The notes under the pieces were generated by a model. That model was not told the origin of the DNA. It saw nothing but the letters and a program-made list of their open reading frames with translations, and made no database searches. A DNA stretch of 64,000 bases from an uncultured Thermomicrobiaceae bacterium (GTDB lineage Bacteria; Chloroflexota; Chloroflexia; Thermomicrobiales; Thermomicrobiaceae), in the NCBI GenBank assembly GCA_938082375.1, contig CALKCJ010000001.1, forward strand, positions 62,001 to 126,000, written 5' to 3'. Position numbers and translations under genes: made by a program. This document shows positions 18,729 through 28,530 of the stretch, one piece after another. Every line of letters begins with the position of its first letter. The first letter of the stretch is position 1.

Positions 18729-19841
18729 TTACCGCGTCCGCTTGTAGAAGGGCGTCTTCACCTGCGCCGCCCGCACCGGTCGGCCGCGGATCACTACGTC
18801 GAGTGGCCGACCGATCCCGGCATACTCTCGGCTGATCAGCGCGAGTCCGATGTTCTCGCGAAGCGTCGGAGAGGTGGTGCCACTGGTCACAAAACCGACC
18901 GTCTTGCCCTCCACCTGCACCTCACAGTGCGAGCGTGGCACACCACCTCGCTCGACCATCTTGAACCCGACCAGCTTACGGGGAACCCCCGTGGCCTTCT
19001 GCTCCAGGAGCGCCTCGCGGCCGATGAAGTCGCCTTTGTCGAACTTCACTACCCAGCTCAGTCCCGCCTCCAGCGGCGTAATCTCGGGAGAGAGCTCGTT
19101 ACCGTAGAGGGGCAAGCAAGCCTCGAGGCGCAGGGTATCGCGTGCCCCGAGCCCGATCGGCAGCAGGCCGTGCGGCGTACCCGCTTCGAGCAGCCGATCC
19201 CACAGCGCAACGACGGACTCGATCGCACAGTAGAGTTCGAAGCCGTCTTCACCGGTGTAACCAGTCCGAGCCACCATGGCTGGTATGCTGGCGACCTCCG
19301 CCTCGATCGCGTGGAAGTACTCAACAGCCGCGAGCTCGCTGGGTGTCAGCCGCTGGAGAATCGCTTCAGCCATCGGGCCTTGGATGGCGAGCATGCCGGT
19401 GTGGCTCGATACGTCCGTGACTTCAACCTTCAAGTCGGAGCGCCGCTCGCGCTGTTCCCGGAGCCAATCAACATCCTTTTCGGTATTGGCAGCGTTCACC
19501 ACGACGACGTAGCGGTCACCAGCCGGATGGTAATAGATGAGGATATCGTCGACGACACCGCCGCTCGGATAGAGGAGCATCGAATACTGGGCCTCACCTG
19601 CCCTCAGCCAGCTCACATCATTGGGAGTGACGTACTGCAAGAAGGCGAGAGCATCGGGCCCTCGGATCTCGAGCTGGCCCATGTGGCCGAGATCGAATAG
19701 CCCGGCGATGGTGCGTACGGTCTGGTGCTCGACGATGATCCCCTTGTATTGGACGGGCATGTACCATCCAGCAAACTCGACCATCTTGGCGCCGAGCTGC
19801 CGGTGCCGCTCCGCCAGGGGAGTCTGTTTCAGCCCACTCAC
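18729..19841 (-). CDS. gcvT: Glycine cleavage system T protein (aminomethyltransferase)
   Basis: GcvT (EC 2.1.2.10) transfers the methylene group from aminomethyl-lipoyl-GcvH to tetrahydrofolate and releases ammonia. The 370-residue length fits. LKQTPLAERHRQLGAKMVEFAGW is the family start, and the conserved GEDGFELY lies near 195. I use the GTG at 19841, six bases after GGAAGGGGG. An ATG at 19889 lies between the -35 and -10 boxes of the promoter described next, so it cannot be the start. It is first gene of gcvT-gcvH-gcvPA. Confidence 0.96.
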   Translation of the reverse strand: MSGLKQTPLAERHRQLGAKMVEFAGWYMPVQYKGIIVEHQTVRTIAGLFDLGHMGQLEIRGPDALAFLQYVTPNDVSWLRAGEAQYSMLLYPSGGVVDDILIYYHPAGDRYVVVVNAANTEKDVDWLREQRERRSDLKVEVTDVSSHTGMLAIQGPMAEAILQRLTPSELAAVEYFHAIEAEVASIPAMVARTGYTGEDGFELYCAIESVVALWDRLLEAGTPHGLLPIGLGARDTLRLEACLPLYGNELSPEITPLEAGLSWVVKFDKGDFIGREALLEQKATGVPRKLVGFKMVERGGVPRSHCEVQVEGKTVGFVTSGTTSPTLRENIGLALISREYAGIGRPLDVVIRGRPVRAAQVKTPFYKRTR

Positions 19842-19878
19842 CCCGAGCCCCCTTCCGGCCGCAGGCCGCGACCAGCCG

Positions 19879-19908
19879 ATTCTAGTCATGCGGATTGCAT
19901 GCGGTCAA
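19879..19908 (-). promoter_or_regulatory. Promoter of the gcv operon
   Basis: On the minus strand TTGACC (19903-19908) and TAGAAT (19879-19884) are separated by 18 bases, a strong sigma-70-type promoter. The predicted transcript has only about 30 bases of leader, too short for a glycine riboswitch. Confidence 0.7.
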
Positions 19909-19961
19909 CAGGATCGACCACATCCAGCTACGCGAGACCGATCTGCTTCGCAGACTGCCGG

Positions 19962-21410
19962 TCACAGCACGTAGGAGGTGTAGGAGGCCATTGCGGCCAC
20001 GGTGGCAAGCCAGAACGTCCGACGCCCGTACCGGCCGGACGCTAATGCCAGCCCGATCGGTACGAGAAAATACCAGGTATGAATACGCGGCCAGACCACC
20101 AGGAACGCAAGGAGAAGCTGGCTCCAGGCAACCAGGTGGTCGTGCACTGTCCAGCTCGGCAGCGATCTCAACTGACGCCGGAAGATCAGGAGCAGCCAGA
20201 GCAGGAAGAGCGCCACCGCCATCCCCACTGCGCCTGCCGGCCCGAGTGCGTCGATCCGGCCACCGGTCACTTCAGTGACAAACCAGCCCAGCCCGCGGAT
20301 CAAGAGATTGTTGATCCCCCGCCCCGGCTCATTGAGCGTGCTGGTGAGCACCTCGATGCCGACCCAGAACGGGGCGAAGGCGAGAACGATCAACCCGAGC
20401 AGCACGCCGCCAAGGCGCAGCGCGAGGCCCAGCCGCCGTAACTGGGGGGCTTGGGACAGCACGGCTAACCCTGCCAGGCCGAGAATCGGCAGGGTCGAGT
20501 ACTTGACGAGGGCAGAGGCGGTCAGGCCGAGCATGCCCAGCACTGGCTGTGCACTCCTCAGGAGCAGCCAAGCGCCGATGAGCAGCAAGGCGAGTACCAC
20601 CGTGTCGTTGTGCCCCGCAATCAGCCCCTCGACCAAGACCAGTGGATTCCAGGTAAACGCGAGGTAGGCCCAGGTGGCATGCTCTGGCCAGCGCTCCTGT
20701 ACCAGTCGGTAGACCAGCCAACCGCTCAGCACAGAGGCGCCGAGTGACAGGAGCTTGAAGCGAATTGCCAGTTCCAATGGCGTCGCGTCGCCACCGGCGG
20801 CCACGATCGTCGAGACGATCGTCCACAAGGGGCCGTAGGGGGACGAAATGTCGCGCCAGTACAGGTACGCAAGCAGCGCATCGCTTCGGGGGAGGTCCGC
20901 GGCAGTGGCGAGGTATGGGTTGAGGCCATACACCGCGGCAAGGCGCCCGAAGAGCGCATACGAGAAGATGTCGGTCGAGAAGACTGGTGGGATAGCAAGA
21001 CCCAGGAGCGCGAAGCCGGCCGTCCAGGTGACGGTCGCGCGGAGATCGAGCGGGCGCCCGGTCAGTCCGAGACAGAGCAGGACATAGACAACCCAAAGGA
21101 AGGCGACACAGCTCCAGGCAATGACCGCGAACACCGGTGAGGGGAGGACCACGGCTGCCGGGAAAACTTCGTGAAAGAGCTGTGCGTTTCGCACCATTTC
21201 GCGCAACGACTTGAACGTCGACGTCGCGGCATCGCTGCGCGGTACGGTGACGAGAAGCACCGTCAGGATCGCGAGCATGGACATCGTCCCTGCGAGCACG
21301 ATCGCCGACTCAGGAGCGGCTTCGGGCCACAGGCGGCGCCGTGCGGCCAGTGTGGCCGGACGGGAGCGACCCGTCGGATCGTCTTCGGGAGTCCTGATCG
21401 ATATCGTCAT
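19962..21410 (-). CDS. GT-C fold glycosyltransferase, MptB-like polyprenol-phosphate mannosyltransferase
   Basis: The 482-residue protein has about twelve membrane helices. After the third or fourth helix comes STDIFSYALFGRLAAVYGLN, followed by PY. This D-I-x-x-Y plus GLNPY pattern is shared with actinobacterial alpha-1,6-mannosyltransferases (MptA/MptB) and GT87-like enzymes, where the aspartate is catalytic. RIHTWYFLVPIGLAL near the end is also typical. It probably adds mannose from a polyprenyl-phosphate donor to a lipid or glycan outside the membrane; the acceptor is unknown. The start ATG 21410 has AGGT seven bases upstream and is weakly supported; an ATG at 21452 is possible. It sits alone between the purine and gcv operons. 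Confidence 0.8.
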   Translation of the reverse strand: MTISIRTPEDDPTGRSRPATLAARRRLWPEAAPESAIVLAGTMSMLAILTVLLVTVPRSDAATSTFKSLREMVRNAQLFHEVFPAAVVLPSPVFAVIAWSCVAFLWVVYVLLCLGLTGRPLDLRATVTWTAGFALLGLAIPPVFSTDIFSYALFGRLAAVYGLNPYLATAADLPRSDALLAYLYWRDISSPYGPLWTIVSTIVAAGGDATPLELAIRFKLLSLGASVLSGWLVYRLVQERWPEHATWAYLAFTWNPLVLVEGLIAGHNDTVVLALLLIGAWLLLRSAQPVLGMLGLTASALVKYSTLPILGLAGLAVLSQAPQLRRLGLALRLGGVLLGLIVLAFAPFWVGIEVLTSTLNEPGRGINNLLIRGLGWFVTEVTGGRIDALGPAGAVGMAVALFLLWLLLIFRRQLRSLPSWTVHDHLVAWSQLLLAFLVVWPRIHTWYFLVPIGLALASGRYGRRTFWLATVAAMASYTSYVL

Positions 21411-21527
21411 GCCACGAACCTGTTGAGACTGGGAGAAAGCCCGCACAGCCATCGAGAGCTCACGCCATCGGCCCGTGCGCATAGCGCGCTCTCGCTTCCC
21501 CCAGGCGGTGGCACAAACCAGCCCCGC

Positions 21528-22925
21528 TTACCTGCTCGCAGTAGTGCAGGCGGCTTCGGGGACGGGGAGAGGGTATTGGCCAGTCAGACATGCAGTGCAG
21601 AAGCGGTCGCGCGGCAGCCCGATCGCTCGCAGAAGACCTTCGAGACTGAGGTAGCCGATTGAGTCCGCGCCAATAGCCCGACCAACCTCCTCGATCGACA
21701 GGCGCGCGGCAATCAACTCGTCTCGTGTCGCCATGTCGACACCCAGGTAACATGGCCACATGATTGGTGGCGCGTGCACGCGCATGTGCACTTCCCTGGC
21801 GCCGTTCTGGCGCAGCAGCTCGACGATCGGCCGGCTCGTAGTTCCGCGGACGATGGTGTCGTCTACCAAGACAACCCGTTTCCCTTCCAGTACCTCGGGT
21901 AGCGCGTTGAACTTCAGCTTCACGCCCTGTTCGCGCAGGCGCTGGTCAGGCTGGATAAAGGTTCGGCCGATGTACCGGTTCTTGATCAGCGCTTCGGCAT
22001 ACGGAATACCCGACGCCAGCGAGTAGCCGATCGCCGCAGGCACTGCCGAATCGGGCAGTGGTACGACCAGGTCAGCATCGGCCGGGTGCTCGCGCCAAAG
22101 CTCTCTGCCCATCCGTTGCCGGACGATGTGCAGTCTCCTATCCATGATCTGGCTATCCGGCCGGGCAAAGTAAATGAACTCGAAGATACAGGTGGCCTGC
22201 CGCTCGGCCAGTACAGGGGCCGGGTAACTGTGGAGACCGGCGGCGTCGATCACCACAACTTCACCGGGCTCGACCTCGCGCTCGTAGGTGGCCCCGATGG
22301 TCGCCAGCGCACAGCTCTCGGATGCGACCACCCAACCCGCCCCCAAGCGACCCAAGCAGAGCGGTCGGATACCGAGCGGGTCGCGCACGGCTGCCAGCGC
22401 CCTCGGCGTCAGGATCGCCAGGCTATAGGCGCCGAGAAAGCGTGTCATCGCCTCCCGGATGCGCGAGGCCAGGTCGGGCCCGGGCGTCAGCGCCAGGATC
22501 CAGGCGAGCGCCTCGGTGTCGGTCGTACCAGCAAGTTGCACGCCTTGTTCCAGCAGCTCCCGTCGGAGCTGCTCCGAATTGACGAGGTTCCCGTTGTGCG
22601 CGACTGCGACTGGCTCGACACCGCCACGGACGAGAAACGGCCCAGCGTTGACGACGACGCTGCTCCCGGTCGTGGAGTACCGCGTATGGCCGACCGCAAT
22701 ATAGCCGGGCAGGCGCTGCAGGTCGTCTTCCGTAAAAGCCATGCTCACCAGCCCCATGCGGGTGTGCAGGTAGAGCTCCCGGCCGTCGCTGGTCGCAATT
22801 CCTGCGCTCTCCTGCCCACGATGCTGCAGCGCGTAGAGGCCGAAGAACGTCAACCGAGCGACGTCCTCACCAGGAGCGTAAATGCCGAAGACGCCGCACT
22901 CTTCACGCGGGCATTCCCACTGCAC
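21528..22925 (-). CDS. purF: Amidophosphoribosyltransferase
   Basis: PurF (EC 2.4.2.14) makes 5-phosphoribosylamine from PRPP and glutamine, the first step of purine synthesis. With the GTG at 22925 as start (AGGAG six bases upstream) the product has 465 residues. A nine-residue propeptide precedes the nucleophile Cys10 in EECGVFGIY, as in the B. subtilis-type enzyme. The PRPP loop VVLVDDTIVRGTTS lies near 345. Cysteines in ATCIFEF, MWPCYLG and FCTACLTG match the four [4Fe-4S] ligands of that class, so the enzyme is probably oxygen-sensitive. A TTG at 22955 is a weaker alternative. It is last of the pur operon and also has its own promoter. Confidence 0.97.
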   Translation of the reverse strand: MQWECPREECGVFGIYAPGEDVARLTFFGLYALQHRGQESAGIATSDGRELYLHTRMGLVSMAFTEDDLQRLPGYIAVGHTRYSTTGSSVVVNAGPFLVRGGVEPVAVAHNGNLVNSEQLRRELLEQGVQLAGTTDTEALAWILALTPGPDLASRIREAMTRFLGAYSLAILTPRALAAVRDPLGIRPLCLGRLGAGWVVASESCALATIGATYEREVEPGEVVVIDAAGLHSYPAPVLAERQATCIFEFIYFARPDSQIMDRRLHIVRQRMGRELWREHPADADLVVPLPDSAVPAAIGYSLASGIPYAEALIKNRYIGRTFIQPDQRLREQGVKLKFNALPEVLEGKRVVLVDDTIVRGTTSRPIVELLRQNGAREVHMRVHAPPIMWPCYLGVDMATRDELIAARLSIEEVGRAIGADSIGYLSLEGLLRAIGLPRDRFCTACLTGQYPLPVPEAACTTASR

Positions 22926-22959
22926 CGTTTGCTCCTGACCGGTGTCTATTCCCAAGCAC

Positions 22960-22970
22960 AGTGTAGCATA
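22960..22970 (-). promoter_or_regulatory. Internal promoter of purF
   Basis: The minus strand reads TATGCTACACT, a TGC-TACACT extended -10 box, in the 86-base gap between purL and the chosen purF start. Transcription would begin near 22953, leaving about 28 bases of leader with the ribosome binding site. This would let purF be made without the rest of the operon. Confidence 0.5.
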
Positions 22971-23011
22971 CTGGGCCGAACGTACATCCGATATCCTTCA
23001 CCGGGCGAGAC

Positions 23012-25219
23012 TTAGCTCAGTCCACTCGTCCAGGCGGCGGCCAACTCGCGGAGCGAGACTCGCAGTAGATCCTCGATGATCAGCATGTCGCCCGCAGTCT
23101 CGCCCAAACGCAGGTAGGGCAACCTGTAGCCGCGAAGGAGCGCAACGAGCGTCGACTCACTCTCCGCCGCGACCTGGACAAGTACCCGCGAGCCCGCCTC
23201 GCCGAAGAGTGCCCGGTCGATCCGCCCCCCGTTGGCCTCCACCAGCGTCCCGACCTCGAAGCGCCCGCCGATCTCGCCAGCGATGCAGCTCTCAGCGAGC
23301 GCGACGGCCAAGCCCCCCTCGCTACAGTCGTGTGCCGCCAGCACGATCCCGCGAGCGATACCCTCGCGCACCGCTCGTTGGACTCGCTGCTCCAGCTCGA
23401 GATCTAGCGAGGGCGGTATACCGGCCGTCAGCCCATGTAATCGCGCGAGATACTCGCTGGCTCCCAGGGTCGCTTCAGCCGGGCCCACCAGGTAAACCGC
23501 GCCCTGCCCCGCGAACGCGAGCCCCACCCGCGTGCGCACGTCGTGAAGCAGGCCCACGATCCCGATCGTCGGCGTCGGCAGGACGGCCCGGCCGCCTGTC
23601 TCGTTGTACAGGCTGGCGTTACCGCTCACGATCGGGATCTCGAGCGCCTCGCAGGCTATCGCCATCCCCTCGATGGCACGCGAGAGCTGATAGTAAACCT
23701 CGGGGCGCTCTGGATTACCGAAGTTCAGGCAGTCCGTAATCGCTACTGGCTCAGCCCCGACGCACGACACGTTGCGCGCCGCCTCAGCCACTGCGTGTTG
23801 GGCTCCGAGGTACGGGTCGAGCAGGCAGTACCGCGGGTTGCAGTCGGTCTTGACAGCAAGTCCCAGTCGGGTGCCTTTGATACGGATTACCGCGGCGTCG
23901 CCCTCGCCTGGCGCAAGGACCGTATTCGTGAGGATCGTGTGGTCGTACGTCCGGTAGACTGGGCGGCGGCTGGCGATGTTTGGCGAGCGCAGCAGTGCCA
24001 GCAAGGCCTCCCCGGCACCGATCCCGTCGTCGACTGAGCGCGCGAGATCCGGGAGCGTCGCGAGGTCACGGTTGCGCAACGCGGCGATCTCGGGATCTTC
24101 AGTTCCATCGCGGATATACGTCGGCGCCTCCGTCAGCAGGTGCACCGGCACCTCGGCCACCGGCCGACCATTGTCGAGCACTCGCAGCATGCCGTCGTCG
24201 GTGACCCGGCCGATAACGGCGACGTGCAGCTCCCAGCGGCGGAAGATCGCCTCCACGACCTCCAGCTTCGACGGCTCGACGATCACCAGCATCCGCTCCT
24301 GGCTTTCGGAGAGCATCACCTCGTAGGGTGTCATGCCGACCTCGCGACGCGGCACCTTTGCTACGTCGATCTCGACACCAACGTTGCCGCGCGCTGCGGT
24401 CTCGGCTGTCGAGCTGGTTAAGCCGGCCGCGCCCAGATCCTGCATCGCCACTACACAGCCGCTCTCGAGGGCCTCGAGGCAGGCCTCGAGCAGAAGCTTC
24501 TCCAGAAACGGGTTTCCCACCTGCACGACGCCGCGATGCGACTTCTCCGGATCCTCGACCGAGGCGAAAGTCGCTCCATGGATACCGTCGCGGCCGGTAT
24601 CAGCCCCGACGAGGAGCACGAGGTTCCCCGGCCCTGAGGCGCGCGCGCGTACCAGCGCGTCCCGGCGCGCCACGCCCACGCACATCGCGTTCACCAGCGG
24701 GTTCGCGCTGTAGCCAGGGTCGAAGAAGATGTCTCCCGCCACCGTCGGGATTCCCAGGCAGTTGCCGTACCAGCCGATGCCACCCACCACGCCGTGGAAG
24801 AGGTAGCGGTTGCGCGGTTCCTCCAAGGGCCCGAATCGGAGTGAGTCGAGGATCGCGACCGGTCGCGCTCCCATGGTGAAGATGTCACGCACAATGCCAC
24901 CGACCCCAGTAGCCGCGCCCTGGAACGGCTCGACCGCGCTCGGGTGGTTGTGAGATTCGATCTTGAGCACCGCGACGAGACCGTCACCGATCTCCACCGC
25001 CCCAGCGTTCTCACCTGGACCCTGCACCACCCGCGGGCCGCTGGTCGGTAGCCGTTTGAGGAGCGGCCGCGAGTTCTTGTAGCCACAGTGCTCGCTCCAC
25101 ATTGCGCCGAACATGCCCAGCTCGACGGCGTTCGGCTCGCGACCCAGCCGCTCCACAATCAGCCGGTACTCGTCCTCAGTCAATGCGACTTCAGCCAGGA
25201 TCTCCGGCGTGACCTGCAT
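23012..25219 (-). CDS. purL: Phosphoribosylformylglycinamidine synthase subunit II
   Basis: PurL (735 residues, the small form) is the ATP-dependent synthetase part of FGAM synthase (EC 6.3.5.3), working with the PurQ glutaminase and PurS. Signature stretches are [19 protein letters not shown] (about 37-55), [20 protein letters not shown] (about 90-109, ATP/Mg site) and [15 protein letters not shown] (about 275). It has family length and order of domains. GGAG precedes the ATG at seven bases. It follows purQ by 39 bases. Confidence 0.98.
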   Translation of the reverse strand: MQVTPEILAEVALTEDEYRLIVERLGREPNAVELGMFGAMWSEHCGYKNSRPLLKRLPTSGPRVVQGPGENAGAVEIGDGLVAVLKIESHNHPSAVEPFQGAATGVGGIVRDIFTMGARPVAILDSLRFGPLEEPRNRYLFHGVVGGIGWYGNCLGIPTVAGDIFFDPGYSANPLVNAMCVGVARRDALVRARASGPGNLVLLVGADTGRDGIHGATFASVEDPEKSHRGVVQVGNPFLEKLLLEACLEALESGCVVAMQDLGAAGLTSSTAETAARGNVGVEIDVAKVPRREVGMTPYEVMLSESQERMLVIVEPSKLEVVEAIFRRWELHVAVIGRVTDDGMLRVLDNGRPVAEVPVHLLTEAPTYIRDGTEDPEIAALRNRDLATLPDLARSVDDGIGAGEALLALLRSPNIASRRPVYRTYDHTILTNTVLAPGEGDAAVIRIKGTRLGLAVKTDCNPRYCLLDPYLGAQHAVAEAARNVSCVGAEPVAITDCLNFGNPERPEVYYQLSRAIEGMAIACEALEIPIVSGNASLYNETGGRAVLPTPTIGIVGLLHDVRTRVGLAFAGQGAVYLVGPAEATLGASEYLARLHGLTAGIPPSLDLELEQRVQRAVREGIARGIVLAAHDCSEGGLAVALAESCIAGEIGGRFEVGTLVEANGGRIDRALFGEAGSRVLVQVAAESESTLVALLRGYRLPYLRLGETAGDMLIIEDLLRVSLRELAAAWTSGLS

Positions 25220-25258
25220 CTGCTCCTGCCTTCGCGGGAGGTTCGCTCGTCCCCTGCG

Positions 25259-25996
25259 TCACCGATCGCCATACCCATTCCCGATACCGCGCGGCGCGCT
25301 CGCCACCTCGACTCCCACCCGCAGCACGGCCGACAGCACGCGCAGGCCGTCGTCCCCACCCACTAGCCGGTCATAGGCACGCTCGGGGTGCGGCATCAAG
25401 CCAACCACGTTGCCGCACTCGTTGCACACCCCCGCGATATTGTTGAGCGAACCGTTTGGGTTCGCCTCCGGGGCGACCCGGCCATCGGCATCGACGTAGC
25501 GGAAGACGACTCGCCCCTCCCGCTCGAGCTGCGCGAGCGTGGCGGTATCGGCGTAGTAGCGCCCCTCCCCGTGGGCAATCGGCAGCCGCAGGAGCGTACC
25601 GGGCGCCAGTGTCTGCGTCCACGGCGTGCGGTCGTTCTCGACGCGAACGAACACCCAGGCGCACTCGAACGAGAGCGAGGCGTTGCGCAGCAGGGCGCCC
25701 GGCAGGAGTCCCGCCTCAGTCAGGATCTGAAACCCGTTACAGATGCCGAGGATGGGGCCACCCGCTTCGGCGAACGCGCGCACGGACTCCATGACCGGCG
25801 CGAAGCGGGCGATGGCGCCAGCGCGCAGGTAGTCCCCGTAGGAGAACCCACCGGGGATGATCAGGCAGTCGAACCGAGAGAGATCGGTCTCGGTATGCCA
25901 GACCAGCTCCACCGGCTGGCCCAGCCCCATCTCGACCGCCATCAGCGCGTCGTGGTCGCCGTTACTACCAGGGAACGTGATGACTCCGAAGCGCAT
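25259..25996 (-). CDS. purQ: Phosphoribosylformylglycinamidine synthase subunit I (glutaminase)
   Basis: PurQ supplies ammonia from glutamine to PurL. The class I amidotransferase triad is visible: nucleophile cysteine in [13 protein letters not shown] (about 87) and the His-x-Glu of MPHPERAYD near the C terminus. The start [14 protein letters not shown] is typical. The ATG at 25996 follows GGAG by six bases; a GTG twelve bases earlier is less likely. A ~20-residue tail after the PHPE motif is slightly longer than usual. Confidence 0.97.
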   Translation of the reverse strand: MRFGVITFPGSNGDHDALMAVEMGLGQPVELVWHTETDLSRFDCLIIPGGFSYGDYLRAGAIARFAPVMESVRAFAEAGGPILGICNGFQILTEAGLLPGALLRNASLSFECAWVFVRVENDRTPWTQTLAPGTLLRLPIAHGEGRYYADTATLAQLEREGRVVFRYVDADGRVAPEANPNGSLNNIAGVCNECGNVVGLMPHPERAYDRLVGGDDGLRVLSAVLRVGVEVASAPRGIGNGYGDR

Positions 25997-26032
25997 ATCC
26001 GGCTCCACTCACTCGGATCTCGGTGACCCGTG

Positions 26033-26296
26033 TCAATCCCGCGCCAGCTGAAATCGGTACTCCTCGATCACTGGGTTCGCCAGCAGCCGCTCGCACATTT
26101 CGCGGACGCGCGTGGCAGCGGTCGCCTCATCTGGTGCTTCCAGCCAGACCTGGATATAGCGCCCTACCCGCACTCGAGCTACCTCGTCGTACCCAAGCCG
26201 GTGCAACCCGTCTCGCACCGCGAGACCCTGTGGGTCATTCACACTCGGCTTCAGCGCGACGTAGACATCAGCTCGCCATCCCTGCTTGCTGCGCAT
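26033..26296 (-). CDS. purS: Phosphoribosylformylglycinamidine synthase subunit PurS
   Basis: An 87-residue protein that bridges PurL and PurQ in the three-protein FGAM synthase complex found in Gram-positive-type bacteria and archaea. It has the PurS pattern: VYVALKPSVNDPQGLAVRDGLHRLGY, then VRVGRYIQVWLE and a C-terminal MCERLLANPVIEEYRF. It lies 9 bases after purC and 36 before purQ, so co-translation at equal level is expected. Confident from sequence and position. Confidence 0.96.
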   Translation of the reverse strand: MRSKQGWRADVYVALKPSVNDPQGLAVRDGLHRLGYDEVARVRVGRYIQVWLEAPDEATAATRVREMCERLLANPVIEEYRFQLARD

Positions 26297-26305
26297 CTCG
26301 CTCGC

Positions 26306-27214
26306 TTACTCCTCGTCCGGGAGCCGGAGTTCCTGTCCGGTCAGCCGTTCGTAGGCTTCAACATAGCGTCGCCTGGTGGCCTCCACCACATGCTCCGGCA
26401 AGGCCAGGCCTGGCGGCTCACGGTTCCAGCCAGACGCCAGCAGCCAATCGCGGACGAACTGCTTATCGAACGAGGGCTGTGCCCGGCCGGGTGTGTACCG
26501 CTCAGCGTCCCAGAAGCGCGAGCTATCGGGCGTCAGCAGCTCGTCGATCACCGCCAGCTCCCCGTCGATCCAGCCGAATTCGAGCTTCGTGTCGGCGATG
26601 ATGACCCCGCGTTCGAGCGCGTAGCGCTCGGCCGCTTGGTAGATCGCCAGCGTCTGGTCTCGCAGCTCAGCGGCCAACTCCTCGCCCACCAGGTCGGCCA
26701 GCTCGGCGAACCGGATGTTCTGGTCGTGCCCACTCTCGGCCTTGATTGCCGGTGTGAAGATCGGCTCGGGTAAATGATCGCTCTCCGCCAGGCCTGCGGG
26801 CAGGCGCTCGCCTGCGACTGTACCGCTCTCACGGTACTCGGCCCAAGCTGAGCCGCTGAGGTACCCGCGGGCCACGCACTCGACATCGATCCGCTCGGCG
26901 CGCCGGACGACCATCGAGCGCCCCTCCAGCTCCGCGCGGTGCCGCTGTACAGCCGGAGGTAGCCCACTCAGGTCGGTGGTGACGTAGTGCGAGCGGATGC
27001 GCTGGCCGAACCACTCGAACCAGAAGCGCGACAGCTGGGTTAGGACGATCCCTTTGTCGGGAATGCCAGTCGGGAGCACAACGTCGAACGCGGAGATGCG
27101 ATCGGTCGCGACCATCAGCAGGCGATCCCCCAGCTCAAAGGTCTCCCGAACCTTGCCACGCCGGTACAGCGGCAGTTCCGGGATCTCGATCTCCACGAGG
27201 GCTCGCCTGCTCAT
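26306..27214 (-). CDS. purC: Phosphoribosylaminoimidazole-succinocarboxamide synthase
   Basis: SAICAR synthase (EC 6.3.2.6) joins aspartate to CAIR using ATP. The 302-residue product is of the longer form. RRGKVRETFELGDRLLMVATDRISAFDVVLP (17-47 region) holds the nucleotide loop and the DRISAFD signature, and IIADTKLEFGW near 210 is the second signature. The ATG overlaps the purB stop by four bases. Nothing unusual. Confidence 0.97.
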   Translation of the reverse strand: MSRRALVEIEIPELPLYRRGKVRETFELGDRLLMVATDRISAFDVVLPTGIPDKGIVLTQLSRFWFEWFGQRIRSHYVTTDLSGLPPAVQRHRAELEGRSMVVRRAERIDVECVARGYLSGSAWAEYRESGTVAGERLPAGLAESDHLPEPIFTPAIKAESGHDQNIRFAELADLVGEELAAELRDQTLAIYQAAERYALERGVIIADTKLEFGWIDGELAVIDELLTPDSSRFWDAERYTPGRAQPSFDKQFVRDWLLASGWNREPPGLALPEHVVEATRRRYVEAYERLTGQELRLPDEE

Positions 27215-28530
27215 GCGCTCGTGGCCTCCGGCACGCTAACCGGCAGCCCCACACGGCGGAACGTCTCGTCGACATGCCGTAGGTGAGCCTCTAGATCGAA
27301 AATGCTGTCGATCTGCTGCGGAGAGAGATGCGCCCGCACGCGCTCGTCGGCCAGCAGCAGCTCTCGGAGATGGGTACCGGTCTCCCAGGCCTTTCGAGCC
27401 AACCGCTGGATAATGCGATACGCCTCCTGTCGATCGAGTCCGGCTTCGACCAGCCGGAGCATCGCCTGCTGCGAGAAAACGGCGCCCGCCGTCGCGTCCA
27501 GATTTCGTCGCATCCGCTCCGGGTAGACGACCCAACCCTCGACGATGTCCGTCATCTGGGCCAGAAGGTAGTCTAGCAGGATGCAGGCGTCTGGCAGCAC
27601 GACGCGCTCGACCGAGCTATGACTGATGTCGCGCTCGTGCCAGAGGACGATGTCCTCCAGCGCCGGCCCCACATAGCTTCTGAGGAGCCGGGCCAAGCCG
27701 CTCACCCGCTCGCTCTCGTGCGGGTTGCGCTTGTGCGGCATGGCCGAAGAGCCCATGTTGCTTGGGTCGAATGGCTCCTCGAGTTCACGCACCTCAGTCC
27801 GCTGCAAATGGCGGATCTCGGTCGCGAACCGGTCGAGCGTCGAGCCGAGGATCGCTAGCGTCGCTAGGAAGAAGGCGTGACGGTCGCGCGAGACGACCTG
27901 CGTCGAAGCCGGATCGGGGCGAAGCCCCAGCCACTGGCATACCTCCTCCTCGAGATCGGGAGGTACTGTGGCATGCGTACCGACCGCGCCGGAAATCTTG
28001 CCGACCCGAACCTCCTCGCGGGCCGCTTCCAGTCGCTCACGTGCTCGCTTGAGTTCCGCGTACCATCCAGCGAGCTTGAACCCCAAGGTGATCGGCTCGG
28101 CATGTACCCCGTGAGTGCGGCCAATCATGACCGTGTGCCGGTGCCGCACCGCCTGCCGGCCGACGGCCTCGATCAGGCGGTCGAGGTCCATCAGCAGCAG
28201 GTCGGCTGCTTCGACCATCTGGAGCGCCAGCGCGGTGTCGACCACGTCGGAGCTCGTCAGACCCAGGTGAATGAATCGAGCGGCTTCGCCGGCCGATTCT
28301 CCGGTCGCACGGAGGAAGGCGATCACGTCGTGATCGACCTCCTTCTCGATCTCACGCATCCGCTCGAGGTCACAGCTCGCCTGACGGATCCGCTCCATCG
28401 CCTCCGATGGGATCACGCCACGGGCCGCCCACGCCTCAGCCACCTCAATCTCAACCCGCAGCCAGAGCCGGATCTTATTTTCCTCACTCCAAATGCGGGC
28501 CATCTCGGGCCGGGTGTAGCGAGGAATCAC
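27211..28530 (-). CDS. purB: Adenylosuccinate lyase
   Basis: PurB (EC 4.3.2.2) acts twice in purine synthesis: it releases fumarate from SAICAR and from adenylosuccinate. Family patterns are IHLGLTSSDVVDTA (about 87-100), RTHGVHAEPITLG (about 130, catalytic histidine) and the flexible loop with catalytic serine GSSAMPHKRNP (about 256). I start at the GTG 28530, seven bases after GGAGGGG; an ATG 24 bases earlier has no site. First gene of the pur operon, giving 439 residues. Confidence 0.97.
   Translation of the reverse strand: MIPRYTRPEMARIWSEENKIRLWLRVEIEVAEAWAARGVIPSEAMERIRQASCDLERMREIEKEVDHDVIAFLRATGESAGEAARFIHLGLTSSDVVDTALALQMVEAADLLLMDLDRLIEAVGRQAVRHRHTVMIGRTHGVHAEPITLGFKLAGWYAELKRARERLEAAREEVRVGKISGAVGTHATVPPDLEEEVCQWLGLRPDPASTQVVSRDRHAFFLATLAILGSTLDRFATEIRHLQRTEVRELEEPFDPSNMGSSAMPHKRNPHESERVSGLARLLRSYVGPALEDIVLWHERDISHSSVERVVLPDACILLDYLLAQMTDIVEGWVVYPERMRRNLDATAGAVFSQQAMLRLVEAGLDRQEAYRIIQRLARKAWETGTHLRELLLADERVRAHLSPQQIDSIFDLEAHLRHVDETFRRVGLPVSVPEATSA

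Noticed and set aside
18306-19700. 464-codon open frame on the plus strand across gcvH and gcvT
   Set aside because: It lies antisense to two certain genes and has no family sequence or ribosome binding site. Long antisense frames are expected at this GC content.
19842-19889. ATG at 19889 as gcvT start
   Set aside because: It lies between the -35 and -10 boxes of the gcv promoter, so it would not be transcribed.
19842-19961. Glycine riboswitch before gcvT
   Set aside because: The promoter leaves only about 30 bases of leader and no tandem aptamer pattern is present.
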